DNA of 64,000 nucleotides, taken from the NCBI GenBank assembly GCA_001599355.1, contig BCGQ01000006.1, forward strand, positions 310,001 to 374,000. The letters are read 5' to 3'. The translations under genes and the position numbers were made by a program. The notes under the pieces are model-generated. The model searched no databases. It was not told the DNA's origin and saw only the letters and a program-made list of their open reading frames with translations. Within the stretch, counting starts at the first letter, position 1. Every line of letters starts with the position of its first letter. The stretch is from Nakazawaea peltata. Its lineage: Eukaryota > Ascomycota > Pichiomycetes > Alaninales > Pachysolenaceae. Positions 10,451 to 20,795 of this stretch are shown in pieces.

Positions 10451-12832
10451 TCAAGGAATATACACGTACTGATGGTCCAGTTCGAGGACATTTCTATAGA
10501 TATACTCCTCGTCGATTAATTTTTCAATGTTCAACTTGATCACCTGATGATTCACTAAGGGATGGAGTTCCAATACTTTGAGTATCAATGCCGAATGAGA
10601 GAGTCGTTTCTCAGCTTTCATAGTACGTACAATGGACGTACGTAATTTGTCTTCCATATCCAAACTTTGCAGTGTCAACACTTCATTATCAATAGAGGTT
10701 GTTTGTCCAATTTGTTTTGAATCGTTGTTAAGAGGTCCTAAAACAGGTCTGACTAAACTCGACTTCGATTTGAATTCCTCATTAATTTCATAACTATTCT
10801 TATCCTCGCTTCTCAATAAAAGTTTATACTTCTTTTCAATTAACGAATCCAAATGCTGTTCTAATACTCTGTCATCCACCACTCTTAGATACCTCTTAAT
10901 TTCGTCATAAGTCAATCTCTCGTAACTATTGAAAAGTAATAATATAGAAGCTTGCAAAAGGTTCACAAATATGGTCTTCTCTTTCTTACCAAATCTACGA
11001 GTAACTGTTACTTGATGCAAATTATAGAACCATTTCAATGTCTTCAGACCCATGCTATCCTCTTGAGATTTCCAATAATCTTCGTACATTGTCAACATGT
11101 CCTGCATGTCTCTAGGGATCCTGAAACTGATTTCTGTTCTCAATTCTTGAGATTTACGTACATGGCCCCAATTAGTAGCAGCTAATACCAACACCTCGAA
11201 ATCGAACCTGGAATCAGATAAGAAGAACCCATTACAAAGAGAACGAGACGATCCGATATCCAAAATCATTTCTTCTAACGATTTAACAAATTCTGGTCCT
11301 GCCTCACTTTTCAATTGGCCAATCACATATGATTCTCTATCAAGATCACTCTTATTAAAAATTAACCTTCTCAGCAATTGCATCAGATAGATCTCCTTGA
11401 ACAAACTTTTATCGACTATCAAAGTGAATACATTAATAGCGGGAACAATGAACTCGTCAATACCAGAAGACGCAACATCGGACCCATTCCTCACCACAGG
11501 ATCCATCCACTTCATCCATCTTTCCACCAATAATCTCAAATGTTGTTTGGCTCCTATTATAGTCTTAACCAAATCACGGACTTTAGTCCGAAGCGTCCTA
11601 TCAGGGACTATTTCTTCCAGTGCGCGGCATGTAGTCTGAACAAAATTATCAAGCTCCTTAATAACATTGTCTCCCGAAGTGACAAGAGTTTCTTCCACTT
11701 GGGTGGTTAAGATCTTTTTATACAGTTCTATATAAATTTCAATTCGGCTCGAGCTCAGATAAAATTTGTACAATTGCCTTAATGAAGGAACGTCCTCTGT
11801 AAACAATACGGGTAATAACTCACTTAACAATTCCTGCTCATTATCATAAATCAATAACTTCAACACTATCAGCTTTATCGACTCTTCATATGATTTGGAC
11901 TCTTTGCAATAATGTCTTAACCATGACCGTATAGTTTGTACTATACTATCACATTTAATTATGTATTGCTTATCTAATTGACCCGATTCGGAATCTATAA
12001 GAGTCGCGCATTGCCCATCTTGGATCAGTTTGGCGACTAAATCTCTCATCAATGAGGGGAAACCAACAATTCCATCGGAATCTAAATCGATCAAAAGTGA
12101 GATCAGTGATCTGATAATATCTTGTATGTCGTCATCTCTTGTTTTCAAATATTGTGACATCATTTGAATGAGACTACCAAATATGGTGTACCTCGATTTC
12201 AATTCGCCTGGGTTGTATAATTTATCGCTTGCCAGACCAGGCAGCTTCAGGGCCAATAAATTGGATGCAAATAAATGAGATCCATGCCTCAGAATAGTAG
12301 ATTTGGTTTTGGATACTCTCAAATAATTATTCTCAAGATATAAAAGTGCCAATCTAAGTTGATTTACTCTTTGATTCCAAGTCTCCCAATAATTCAAAAA
12401 TACCTCACAACCGCCATTGCTATCTTTCTGAGAAAGTTCAGCAACAATTAGTGGCAGGAAATCATTTTCAAAATATGTAGTCATCTTGCTCTCTACCATC
12501 AGATATAACTCCAAAAACAGTCCCATCCGACACATCTTTTCCCCGAGATAAGAATACTCGTTAAGTGATCTGGCCAATGGTTCCGATCTTAAGGTCAGAT
12601 CCACAAAACGCGACAACAATGATAATGTACCATCGATAATATCTTTCTCCAATTCTTTGGCTCGTCCTCCACGAATGTTCCGATTCACCGTGTCAGTTTT
12701 AGAACTCTCACGCCATTCATATGTATTCTCTAAAAGACCTGACCTCAGTTGCGAAAGTTCGGCAAATCCGAGCTTGAATTTGCCTTCGAACCCGGGTCTT
12801 TGCGGGAACCCTTTCAATTGATTGCTGGCCAT
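10451..12832 (-). CDS. Cullin family ubiquitin-ligase scaffold
   Basis: 793 residues with cullin organisation: N-terminal cullin repeats (LFLELYLMVESKMTTYFENDF, then WETWNQRVNQLR), the cullin-homology region (FRIPRDMQDMLTMYEDYWKS, KTIFVNLLQASILLLFN) and the C-terminal winged helix with the neddylation motif IVRTMKAEKRLSHS, whose Met-Lys provides the Nedd8/Rub1 acceptor, ending in YVYIP. The scaffold would bring a RING E2-recruiting subunit to substrate adaptors in the nucleus or cytoplasm. I cannot decide between the Cdc53, Cul3 and Rtt101 subfamilies. Apc2 is unlikely because its neddylation motif is not conserved. The open frame extends to a GTG 11 codons upstream; I chose the first ATG (12832). 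Confidence 0.8.
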   Translation of the reverse strand: MASNQLKGFPQRPGFEGKFKLGFAELSQLRSGLLENTYEWRESSKTDTVNRNIRGGRAKELEKDIIDGTLSLLSRFVDLTLRSEPLARSLNEYSYLGEKMCRMGLFLELYLMVESKMTTYFENDFLPLIVAELSQKDSNGGCEVFLNYWETWNQRVNQLRLALLYLENNYLRVSKTKSTILRHGSHLFASNLLALKLPGLASDKLYNPGELKSRYTIFGSLIQMMSQYLKTRDDDIQDIIRSLISLLIDLDSDGIVGFPSLMRDLVAKLIQDGQCATLIDSESGQLDKQYIIKCDSIVQTIRSWLRHYCKESKSYEESIKLIVLKLLIYDNEQELLSELLPVLFTEDVPSLRQLYKFYLSSSRIEIYIELYKKILTTQVEETLVTSGDNVIKELDNFVQTTCRALEEIVPDRTLRTKVRDLVKTIIGAKQHLRLLVERWMKWMDPVVRNGSDVASSGIDEFIVPAINVFTLIVDKSLFKEIYLMQLLRRLIFNKSDLDRESYVIGQLKSEAGPEFVKSLEEMILDIGSSRSLCNGFFLSDSRFDFEVLVLAATNWGHVRKSQELRTEISFRIPRDMQDMLTMYEDYWKSQEDSMGLKTLKWFYNLHQVTVTRRFGKKEKTIFVNLLQASILLLFNSYERLTYDEIKRYLRVVDDRVLEQHLDSLIEKKYKLLLRSEDKNSYEINEEFKSKSSLVRPVLGPLNNDSKQIGQTTSIDNEVLTLQSLDMEDKLRTSIVRTMKAEKRLSHSALILKVLELHPLVNHQVIKLNIEKLIDEEYIYRNVLELDHQYVYIP

Positions 12833-13064
12833 ACTCCAATACACTGCTACTAAACCACAGCTCACTATATCAGACTGCTAATCTGCCAGATCTTACTCCA
12901 CTACACTGCTTTTTGTTGCGACTAAAAACGCGGAAATAAAATATGTTTGGGACTAAGATCTGAGCGAAAAATCATTCTGCAGACTAAACACATATTAAGC
13001 ACATATTTAAAAATATACAAATATTTACCAGATCCACTCCAAATAGCTATTCGCTTCTAACAAA

Positions 13065-13439
13065 ATGAGCTCGGACCAACGCGTCTTCAAAGATTCAGGC
13101 AAATTGGTTTCGCTGTATAAAAAGCGGGGAACATTCGATGAGTCACGGAAACGCTTATTCGAAGAATTCAAGGCATCCGAGCAGTTCGCCCAGCTCAAAT
13201 CGGATTTGCATGAATTTATCAAGACTTCAATTGATAAAGATCCTAATATTTTGAGCAAGAATAGAGTTCAGATGGCAGCATTGCTTCAGAATCAGTTCCT
13301 TAACAAGACTTCCAATTCTGTCATCGAGAAGTTCATAGCTGATAAGTTTGATTCCGAGGGTGCTGATAATGAATTTCTCAAGACACTCACAAGGGATTTA
13401 AATCATGAATTTTCAGAGACATATTTAAAAGTTGATTAA
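13065..13439 (+). CDS. SHG1: COMPASS subunit Shg1 (BOD1/SHG1 family)
   Basis: Subunit of the Set1 (COMPASS) histone H3K4 methyltransferase. The 124-residue helical protein carries the BOD1/SHG1 signature: LVSLYKKRGTFDESRKRLFE near residues 14-33, then a FKAS...FAQLKSDLHEFI helix and the DPNILSKNR motif. Length is close to S. cerevisiae Shg1 (142). Start ATG at 13065, 232 bp from the divergent cullin start. Its 3' end faces VPS17, 47 bp away. Confidence 0.82.
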   Translation: MSSDQRVFKDSGKLVSLYKKRGTFDESRKRLFEEFKASEQFAQLKSDLHEFIKTSIDKDPNILSKNRVQMAALLQNQFLNKTSNSVIEKFIADKFDSEGADNEFLKTLTRDLNHEFSETYLKVD

Positions 13440-13486
13440 CTAGCATACAGTTTGCATTAGAATATACAATATCAAAAGATTACTGA

Positions 13487-15196
13487 TCAAAACGTGGATG
13501 AACCCAATAAACTAGCTGCACTCTTCGCATCAACAACAGTGCCTTCATCACTAGCATCATCAGCCAAAGTTTGAGAATTCATCTCATCTACTAATGACTC
13601 CACAAGACTCTTGTCATCCAGCAAATAATCATCCGATCTCTTCTTTTTCCGGTTATTCCATGAATCTCCCTCCACCGTCTGAGATTTTGTCGCCTTGGTA
13701 GGAGACAATGGGTAGTCTTCTCTACCTAACCTGGATAATCCTCCCTTGATTGAACTGATCTCTCTCAAGTCATGTCTATAGTTTTCTAATACCAGCAATT
13801 TCTTTCTTTCACTCTCAATAGTCTTAATTGCCAATTTCTTGAAGATTTTCTGTGTCTCAGACGTCAAAAATTTCAAGTATTCTTCTTCCTCCAACATCAT
13901 ATTGTACGTAGTTCTGATCACGTCACGACGTAATTTCTTTTCGGTCAATGTGGCTTGTTCAAGTGCCAAGATAGCCTCGTCCACTCTTGAAGGATCAATG
14001 ACAGTCTTATTCCTCAATTTAGCAATATTCGCATGCTTCTTCTTGGCAGAATCTTCCGCGTTGATCAATTCCCGCATCAATAAGTGTCTGTTTGTTAACG
14101 ATTCCTTAATAGTGTAAGTATCATCGATGACTAAATTGAGATAATCTGTGAGAATTGATCCGGTAGTATGTTTCTTAATCAAGTCTATCTCGTTAATGAC
14201 GTTCAAATTTCTTGAAATTCGAGCCCACAGTTTCTTCATATCCTCTGTAGATTCCAGTTCGCTTAACTCGCTTAAACGAGCATAAAAATCAGAATTTTGC
14301 AGGGAGATTCTCTTATCGTATTTATCGACGGACTGTAATTGCTCTCTAAGTTTGGATGCATTGACAAATGTCAGCTTCATAAGTGGTCTAAAAGAAGCCA
14401 AATCTTGGCATTCATCATATGGTAATTGCAACTGCTTTAAAGTTTTTCTTTTGAGTCCTATAGCCATAGCAATATTAGAGGGTTTAGTACGGGACGGAGT
14501 GTACTGGAAATCTGAATTTTCCAAGAATAAGATAAATTCTTGATTCTTGATCAAGATCAGATTTGAGGTCAATCTGGCAAACCAGGTCTGTACCGATTCG
14601 GATAAACTATTCTTGAATTCATCCGATCCAAAGTTATATAAAGTCGGAACTGTTGGTAACAGAGGGACAAATACTTCCAAATTATTCAATTGAAGGAATT
14701 TGTTGAACAGTTCCAATTCTTTATAAGTTCTTCTGATCTCTTTGTAACTAGTCTTCCTATAACCAGGCAATCCTTTAATTGATGCACTGAACTTGATAAT
14801 TGGATTCTTATAAGAGCTAGCCACACTATTGCCGTTCTTCTCGATATCATCAACTTGAAGTTTGATTGAGAATTTAGAGCTGAGATACTTCTCTGGAATG
14901 AATTTCTTAAGCTCCAGTTCTGTAGGTTTACGATTCAAAGGAGCCACTGGATTCGAGTCATCAATCGAAGATTTCGGTGGTTCTTGCAGCAACGGTTGCT
15001 CTGTTCTGACAGATGATGGCTGTGGGTCGGCAAACCCATTGAATTCCGCCTCAGGAATGCTTTCTACAACAGGTCCCGCTGTTGTGGCATTGCCGCCTAC
15101 ACCACTCTGGTCATCTGGGAGTAATGTCGGGACAGATTGCTCTGCAAATGGATTGTTATCAAAGTCGTCAGGGTCGTAAGGAATAGCAGATGTCAT
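13487..15196 (-). CDS. VPS17: Retromer sorting nexin Vps17 (PX-BAR)
   Basis: Partner of Vps5 in the membrane-bending half of retromer, which retrieves Vps10 and other cargo from endosomes to the Golgi. 569 residues (551 in S. cerevisiae). A disordered acidic N-terminus (DPDDFDNNPF) is followed by a PX domain at about 105-230 (GYRKTSYKEIRRTYKELELF, then PLLP) and the family linker GLKRKTLKQLQLPYDECQD before a coiled-coil BAR region at about 270-480. The basic PI3P pocket of canonical PX domains is not obvious, in line with weak lipid binding known for Vps17. Single exon, ATG at 15196. Confidence 0.85.
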   Translation of the reverse strand: MTSAIPYDPDDFDNNPFAEQSVPTLLPDDQSGVGGNATTAGPVVESIPEAEFNGFADPQPSSVRTEQPLLQEPPKSSIDDSNPVAPLNRKPTELELKKFIPEKYLSSKFSIKLQVDDIEKNGNSVASSYKNPIIKFSASIKGLPGYRKTSYKEIRRTYKELELFNKFLQLNNLEVFVPLLPTVPTLYNFGSDEFKNSLSESVQTWFARLTSNLILIKNQEFILFLENSDFQYTPSRTKPSNIAMAIGLKRKTLKQLQLPYDECQDLASFRPLMKLTFVNASKLREQLQSVDKYDKRISLQNSDFYARLSELSELESTEDMKKLWARISRNLNVINEIDLIKKHTTGSILTDYLNLVIDDTYTIKESLTNRHLLMRELINAEDSAKKKHANIAKLRNKTVIDPSRVDEAILALEQATLTEKKLRRDVIRTTYNMMLEEEEYLKFLTSETQKIFKKLAIKTIESERKKLLVLENYRHDLREISSIKGGLSRLGREDYPLSPTKATKSQTVEGDSWNNRKKKRSDDYLLDDKSLVESLVDEMNSQTLADDASDEGTVVDAKSAASLLGSSTF

Positions 15197-15441
15197 TGTT
15201 AACAGGCCACTTCTCCCAATTTGTCTATACCTTCTGCTCTAATCAACTTGACTATCTTAACCAAAACTCCGAGTTCCGAAACTATGTGTTCTTTGGGGAA
15301 AATTCGTATACTGCTCAGGCAAACTTTATCGGGGAACTGAAAGCGAAAAATAAGTAAAAGGGGGAGTCATAGGGCAAATCACGAGGGGCTAATAGAGTTC
15401 GGACGAGTCTTGGTAAAGTTAAAAGGGGGCAGATTTGGACG

Positions 15442-16326
15442 ATGAGTCTTAGACGCTTAATGTTAGTTCCTAAGGGAGCAAATGATACAAAAATTAGGGG
15501 CGTTATATTTGATATGGATGGGACTTTGTGTCTTCCTCAGGTGAGTCGATTTTTAGGGATCGAGATCGGGAGATCTCGAAAGGCAGGCATGGACAGCCGA
15601 TCGGTGTTACCTGACTGGTCTCTTGTCTGCTGGCCCAAGCCTATGCCTTCATAGTAGCTAAGATTACTAACAAAATAGCCATGGATGTTCAGTAAGTAAT
15701 ATCACCATCTTTTAATCATCCCATACTAACACCTCACAGCTCAAATGAGAGAAGCCATTGGAATATTAGGCAAACCCATTGACATATTAGGCCACATCGC
15801 TACCTTATCTCCAGAGGATCTGATGGTCCTGAATAAAGCCATTGCCGATGTAGAAGAAAGAGCAATGAATGAAATGCAACCTCAACCAGGTCTTGCCCAA
15901 TTGTTCCTGTTTTTAACCACCAACAAGATCAACAAGACCATCTGTACCAGGAATTTGATTAAACCAGTCAATCATTTGATGTTGAACCATCTTATAGACG
16001 TTACAATGGATGAGCCGATCATCACTCGTTCATTTGAACCCACAAAGCCATCGCCAGCTCCATTGCTCCATATCATCAAAGAATGGGGGTTGACTCCAGA
16101 CGAAGTCATCATGGTTGGTGATTCTGCCGATGATATGTTGAGTGGGATCCGTGCTGGATGCGGTGTGATCTTGATTAGACATGCAAACAACGGTCATTTA
16201 CTAGAAAAGATCCCTGAAATAGACCACGTGATCAATACTTTAGACGAGATCATCCCATTATTAGAATCGGGTCTAGAGATTAAAAGTAGAACTACATTTA
16301 ATTCTGATATCTCAATTATTACTTAA
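15442..16326 (+). CDS. HAD-superfamily phosphatase, YOR131C-like, three exons including a 13-nt microexon
   Basis: Putative HAD hydrolase of unknown substrate. Exons: 15442-15540, 15679-15691 and 15740-16326, giving 232 residues (YOR131C has 218). Exon 1 ends in phase 0 after the catalytic motif FDMDGT and CLPQ. The 13-nt exon supplies P-W-M-F plus one base. Exon 3 continues T-QMREAIGI. The joined PQPWMF-QMREAIG reproduces the family consensus directly behind the nucleophile motif. Later motifs are QPQPGL, the Lys in FEPTKPSPAPLLH, and MVGDSADDM. Both introns have GT-AG ends and exact TACTAAC branch points. Skipping the microexon would give an immediate stop in exon 3. Convergent with APM3, 12 bp apart. 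Confidence 0.85.
15541..15678 (+). other. Intron 1 of the HAD phosphatase gene
   Basis: 138 nt. Donor GTGAGT, branch point TACTAAC at 15665-15671, acceptor TAG ending at 15678, only 7 nt beyond the branch-point motif. Retention runs into a stop codon. Confidence 0.85.
15692..15739 (+). other. Intron 2 of the HAD phosphatase gene
   Basis: 48 nt, very short. Donor GTAAGT, branch point TACTAAC at 15724-15730, acceptor CAG ending at 15739. Confidence 0.87.
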
Positions 16327-16338
16327 GATTTATCTATA

Positions 16339-18171
16339 TTACCTTAGAATGAATTCTCCTGTTTGAGTGATATATTTAACTCCCTTGTAAGGCTTAACAT
16401 TGTCACCTAATCCCTTTGCACTTAAGATCTGAAGACTAGACACTTTTATACCACTTGCTAAACTGCCTTTACAGACGTACGAAACCTTAGCGAATAATGG
16501 ACGTTTTGGCCTTGAACGAGATGCTGCTGTATTGGTAATCGAAGCATCAGATGAAAAATGCGAAACGTCATCAGATGAGCTATTCGGAGACACAACTTGG
16601 GCATACAAAAGAGGGAAAATTCCCAATGAAACCGTCTTATCAAACACCCATTGGTATCTATTGGAAGAAATTTTCATCAAATCACCATGAGTCAACTTCA
16701 AAGTCTTGATCACATCTTCGTCGTTGACGTAAATATCAATAGCAAGACCTTCAAGGTTGGACACATTTTTCAACATCTGAATGTTCAATTTGAGCTCAAA
16801 CTCATTTTTCAGTTCACCTAAACCTGTCTCGAAGTGGAAATCGACCAACCCAAGGTATCTCCACATTTCATTCAAGTTATCACTGTATTTGGAATGGTTT
16901 AATAAGTCTATTTGATAGTTCATGAGGGTGGATTTTCCATCGGCTGGAATGAAGGAGAGAGTATTTTTGGACTTGTCCCACTTATCGATTCTAATTGAAG
17001 GATGGAACAGAGGAAGACCCAAATCATGTCTACCAGTATCTAATACCAATTCCAAGTCAGGAATTCCAGAGAGATGAGATGTGAATTGGACTTGTCCATC
17101 GATAGTGGCAGATATTGGGAATACTGGCTTCACTGTACTTGAGCTGTTATAAAAAGCGGAAGAGTATTTCAATGGAGTCCCGTTCCCCAGAACACTTGAC
17201 CTGCCCTTCCTAACAGGGAATGTAACACTTATGGTCTCTATCAAATCGACAAACATTTCATTGTTGGTGTATTTGACGTTAGATCTACGCCATGGGATTT
17301 TGTTATTTGGTTCAAGGACCGATAATTTCTGTGCTGAAGATACTGTTGGACGGAATGACTTGGATGAATTCATAGAACCTGAAGATGATGTCCTGGTGAT
17401 CGAATTAGCAGCAGTATTGGAAATCTTCATCGTTTGAGTAAGTAATTTGTTTATGATAGAGTCCTTAGGAGTCAATTCTTTCAATTGGTTCAAATCTGTA
17501 GTGAATGGATATTGAGATTCGATCATATGCTGTAAAATCATGTTGACTATTTCGTATTTGTTGGCAAGTTTCGAGGACGAGAGAGGGGTTGATACGTAAG
17601 ATTCTAGGATTTGAATGAAAGTTTTGATGAACTCAACTGTGGTGAGTGGGTTTTTCATATCGTAAATACGTTGTATGTCCTCCGTGGAATCAGTTTCTGG
17701 AGTCTCAGTGTTTGGAGTTTGAGTGGTTGGAGCATCAGTCTCCTCCACCTCTCTCTCATTATTCGTATCATCTAAATCATCATAACCATCTGACTCCTCC
17801 TCCTCCTCAGTACTCGATTCTTCCTCAGATTCACTTTCTTCATCACTTCCCTCACTAAACTTATCAATCTTGTCTAAACTTCCCACTATGTAAAAGCGGA
17901 AATCATCATGTTTATAACTTGTGAGAAGATTATCTTTATCCAATTCGATGACAGGATCCAAGATCATCTGATCAGATTCCTTCAAAAGTGCCCTCTCTGC
18001 AGACTCAGCATCGAATTGTTGCTCATTATATTGCTGTTGTCGCAGAAGCTGCTTAAGAGACTCGACTTGGGACTGGACGTAATTGAACGATGGGGTAGAA
18101 AGAGAAGTCAAATATTGGAAAATCAACTTATCTTTCTCATCGGTGATGTAAACCAGGTCGATCAATCCCAT
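16339..18171 (-). CDS. APM3: AP-3 adaptor complex medium subunit Apm3
   Basis: Mu subunit of AP-3, which sorts cargo such as alkaline phosphatase from Golgi to vacuole. The N-terminal longin-like domain reads YITDEKDKLIFQYL (S. cerevisiae YITDTKNKLIFQYL). The C-terminal mu-homology domain begins at IPWRRSNVKYTNNEMFVDL and ends KPYKGVKYITQTGEFILR, almost the family C-terminus. At 610 residues it is longer than S. cerevisiae Apm3 (483), mainly because of an acidic low-complexity linker (ESESEEESSTEEEEESDGYD) in the N-terminal half. The frame is open 48 codons upstream but without any ATG, so I start at 18171, giving MGLIDLVYITD. Confidence 0.88.
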   Translation of the reverse strand: MGLIDLVYITDEKDKLIFQYLTSLSTPSFNYVQSQVESLKQLLRQQQYNEQQFDAESAERALLKESDQMILDPVIELDKDNLLTSYKHDDFRFYIVGSLDKIDKFSEGSDEESESEEESSTEEEEESDGYDDLDDTNNEREVEETDAPTTQTPNTETPETDSTEDIQRIYDMKNPLTTVEFIKTFIQILESYVSTPLSSSKLANKYEIVNMILQHMIESQYPFTTDLNQLKELTPKDSIINKLLTQTMKISNTAANSITRTSSSGSMNSSKSFRPTVSSAQKLSVLEPNNKIPWRRSNVKYTNNEMFVDLIETISVTFPVRKGRSSVLGNGTPLKYSSAFYNSSSTVKPVFPISATIDGQVQFTSHLSGIPDLELVLDTGRHDLGLPLFHPSIRIDKWDKSKNTLSFIPADGKSTLMNYQIDLLNHSKYSDNLNEMWRYLGLVDFHFETGLGELKNEFELKLNIQMLKNVSNLEGLAIDIYVNDEDVIKTLKLTHGDLMKISSNRYQWVFDKTVSLGIFPLLYAQVVSPNSSSDDVSHFSSDASITNTAASRSRPKRPLFAKVSYVCKGSLASGIKVSSLQILSAKGLGDNVKPYKGVKYITQTGEFILR

Positions 18172-18929
18172 AATGAAATTGTATATCCGTTGATATCTTT
18201 GAATCACTTGGAGGTGAAGAATGGTCTCTTGTAGTTTTTGAATGATCTTGAACCTCGAGGAAAAGTCCGTTTCCGACTTTTGTAATTTGCTCAGACCATA
18301 CGCGCTGCCTTTCAAAATTTCGCTATAAATCTCGCTAAGAGATTCCCTAACACAAAAATGCTTGCAAAAATCTCCTGCAAAAGTTCATTTAGCTCAGAAA
18401 AAAAACGTACAGCTTTTAAGCCCTTTAACCCCTTTAACCCTACAACCCTTACTAAACCTACTACCTACAATATATTCATGACCGTCGAATAATTCAATTA
18501 GATTAAGATAACCAAATAGGTAATCGAAGTCAAAAAATCAGAAACTATTTAACGGAAATATTGAGTGAACTTCCCCAAGTCTACTCAAGTCTGCAATGAA
18601 AATAATACAAAAAAAAAAAAAAGTATAAGACAGATCGATGATCAATAATGATTGTAATTAAGTTCAATTAGATTTCTCAATTACCATTCGTAAAAAAACA
18701 CACACAAACGAATAGTGCACAAGAAATCTAAACGATCGTCATATTTCAATTCACGCGCAATACGGTTAATAACACACACAATAACGAATAGCTATGAACG
18801 AGATAACAATCGCCTAATGAACATCAATTAGCAACCAATACGATCACCAACACCCACCTTAACGTAAACATATAAAAAGAAAGCACCCCCTCCCGAATTC
18901 TCTCTTTTTTTCTCTTCTTAAGAAGAAAC
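18172..18929. other. Intergenic region APM3 promoter / FET3 3' side
   Basis: 758 bp. It contains the APM3 promoter, a run of about 14 A near 18607, CCCTTTAACCC-type short repeats at 18420-18450 and AC-rich microsatellite-like tracts near 18695-18710 and 18770-18785. No RNA gene recognised. Confidence 0.5.
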
Positions 18930-20795
18930 TTATTTGGATTTAGATCCGGAGCTAGCAGAACCAGCTTCCTCATCGTCATCCAGTAAAAGCTCATCAGTTT
19001 CGACATCAATGTTGTAGTCTTCAACGACTTGCTTTTCAATGTTGTCGACACCGGCCAAACCGTAGTACATGATGGTGCAACAACCCAAGATACCAGCGAT
19101 ACAAGAGAAGACCAAGGCAACGATACCTCTAGCGGTGAATCCATCTGGTAAGGCCAGAACTTGCTTGTTTTGACCCTTAAGATCAGTCCAGTCTTCAGTG
19201 TTAGCAGCAGCATTACCTTCCCATGGAGTTCCACCCAGTTCACAAATACTCTTGTGGTTCTCTGGCAAGGATTGGAATTCTTGGATTTGATCTGGCAGTT
19301 CAACGAATACCAGCAGCAAACCTTGGAGCAAATGCCATTCGATGTGACAATGGAAGAACCAAACACCTGGGTTATCAGCCTTGAAACGAATAACAAAGTA
19401 AGATTGAGGCAAAACGTAGAAAGTATCTCTTCTCATTGGGTATTCTGGCCATTCCAGGTGATCAGATTCATTGTAAGCAACTGGTGGATCAGAGTCATCA
19501 ACAGCTGGAGCTCTCTCCAAGACTTGGAAGACGTGTCCGTGCAAATGGAATGGATGCTTACCGGTATCTTGGTTGTTCAAGACAAGTTCAACAATCTCGT
19601 CCTTTTGTAAGACAAAGGCATTAATGTTATCACCGTAGATAGTAGCGTCATCAGCGTATTCACCAGACGATAAGACAGTCAACAGAACTGGAACCTTGTT
19701 ATGGGTATAAGTAATGTTGTTGAAGAAGGCATAGTTGATACCGTTACCCAAGTTGTTCATGGCAACATCCAAAGTGACTTGGACATCGTAATCATCGTAC
19801 AATTCAATCTTATCAACTGGTTCCAAGTAAAAGTCATCCAAGTAGTCATCCAAAGAATCAACGTAGTATTGGTCGACAGCAGCATTGTCAGAACTGTAAG
19901 AAATAGTGTTGGTCGAGTTCAAGGTGATGACACCGTCCAAAACATCTAACATATCTTCGTCCATCTTTTGCATGAAGGCAAAGTTCTTAGAAGTCTCATC
20001 CTTAGTGGTGATCAAAACAGTGTAACGTTGAGCAACAGTGATGTAGATCATCTCAGTGGTGTTTGGTTGAACGTAAATACCATCGATTTCAACAACGGTC
20101 ATGTCATGGTCTTCAATCCAGACATATTGAGACAAGAAAGCACCAATGTTAACAAGGTTAACCTTGTAAGTGGTGTTTGGCTTAACATCCCAAGTGAAGT
20201 TGTAAGAGTTGTTCATCAACAAAGTTTGAGGAATTGGCTCGGCACCAGTTGGGTTGTTCAAGTTCAAGAAAGACTTGGTCAAGACTGGAATAGTGTCGTG
20301 GTACCATTCAGTCAAAGTCAAAGTAACTTCTTCATCGTAGTCGTATGGCAATTCGTCCTTGTCATGGATAATGAAAGCACCTCTGAAACCGTCACCATAT
20401 TGACCCTTAGAATGGGAATGGTACCAGTAAGCACCATGTTGGTCAGGAACACTGAAGTTGTAAGTCATAGTCTCATTTGGTGGGATTGGACATTGGGAGA
20501 TCATTTCTGGACCATCCATAACAGTAGAGTTATGTTGGAAAAGACCGTGGAAATGGACAGAGGTGTTTTGATCTGGCAAACCATTCTTCAAGTTGATGAT
20601 GACTCTGTCACCTTGGTCAACTTCAATGTTAGGCCATGGATACTCACCGTTAACACCAACGACTTCTCTTTCGTAGAAACCATCTGGATTGGCAGTAACA
20701 TAGGTTGTTTCCCAGTCGAAAGTGTGGGTCAGAGCACTGACCAAGCTAGGAGCAGCAGCTCCAGCTAAAAGTAAGACCTTACTCAAGCTCAACAT
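18930..20795 (-). CDS. FET3: Plasma-membrane multicopper ferroxidase Fet3
   Basis: Oxidises Fe2+ to Fe3+ for uptake by permease Ftr1. 621 residues (636 in S. cerevisiae). Signal peptide at 1-21, many N-glycosylation sequons, then three cupredoxin domains with the copper ligands HFHGLF, WYHSHS, HPFHLHGH and HCHIEWHLLQG. Residues required for ferroxidase activity appear conserved: Glu in TEWYHD, Glu-Asp in WIEDHDM, and Asp in the MQKMDED segment (counterparts of E185, E227-D228 and D283). A C-terminal membrane helix (ALVFSCIAGILGCCTIMYYGL) is followed by an acidic cytoplasmic tail. Codon use is strongly biased, as in a highly expressed gene. No FTR1 gene is adjacent, unlike in many fungi. Confidence 0.95.
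   Translation of the reverse strand: MLSLSKVLLLAGAAAPSLVSALTHTFDWETTYVTANPDGFYEREVVGVNGEYPWPNIEVDQGDRVIINLKNGLPDQNTSVHFHGLFQHNSTVMDGPEMISQCPIPPNETMTYNFSVPDQHGAYWYHSHSKGQYGDGFRGAFIIHDKDELPYDYDEEVTLTLTEWYHDTIPVLTKSFLNLNNPTGAEPIPQTLLMNNSYNFTWDVKPNTTYKVNLVNIGAFLSQYVWIEDHDMTVVEIDGIYVQPNTTEMIYITVAQRYTVLITTKDETSKNFAFMQKMDEDMLDVLDGVITLNSTNTISYSSDNAAVDQYYVDSLDDYLDDFYLEPVDKIELYDDYDVQVTLDVAMNNLGNGINYAFFNNITYTHNKVPVLLTVLSSGEYADDATIYGDNINAFVLQKDEIVELVLNNQDTGKHPFHLHGHVFQVLERAPAVDDSDPPVAYNESDHLEWPEYPMRRDTFYVLPQSYFVIRFKADNPGVWFFHCHIEWHLLQGLLLVFVELPDQIQEFQSLPENHKSICELGGTPWEGNAAANTEDWTDLKGQNKQVLALPDGFTARGIVALVFSCIAGILGCCTIMYYGLAGVDNIEKQVVEDYNIDVETDELLLDDDEEAGSASSGSKSK

Noticed and set aside
19968-20768. 266-codon open frame antisense to FET3
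   Set aside because: It mirrors the strongly biased codon use of FET3 on the other strand and shows no domain; FET3 is unambiguous.
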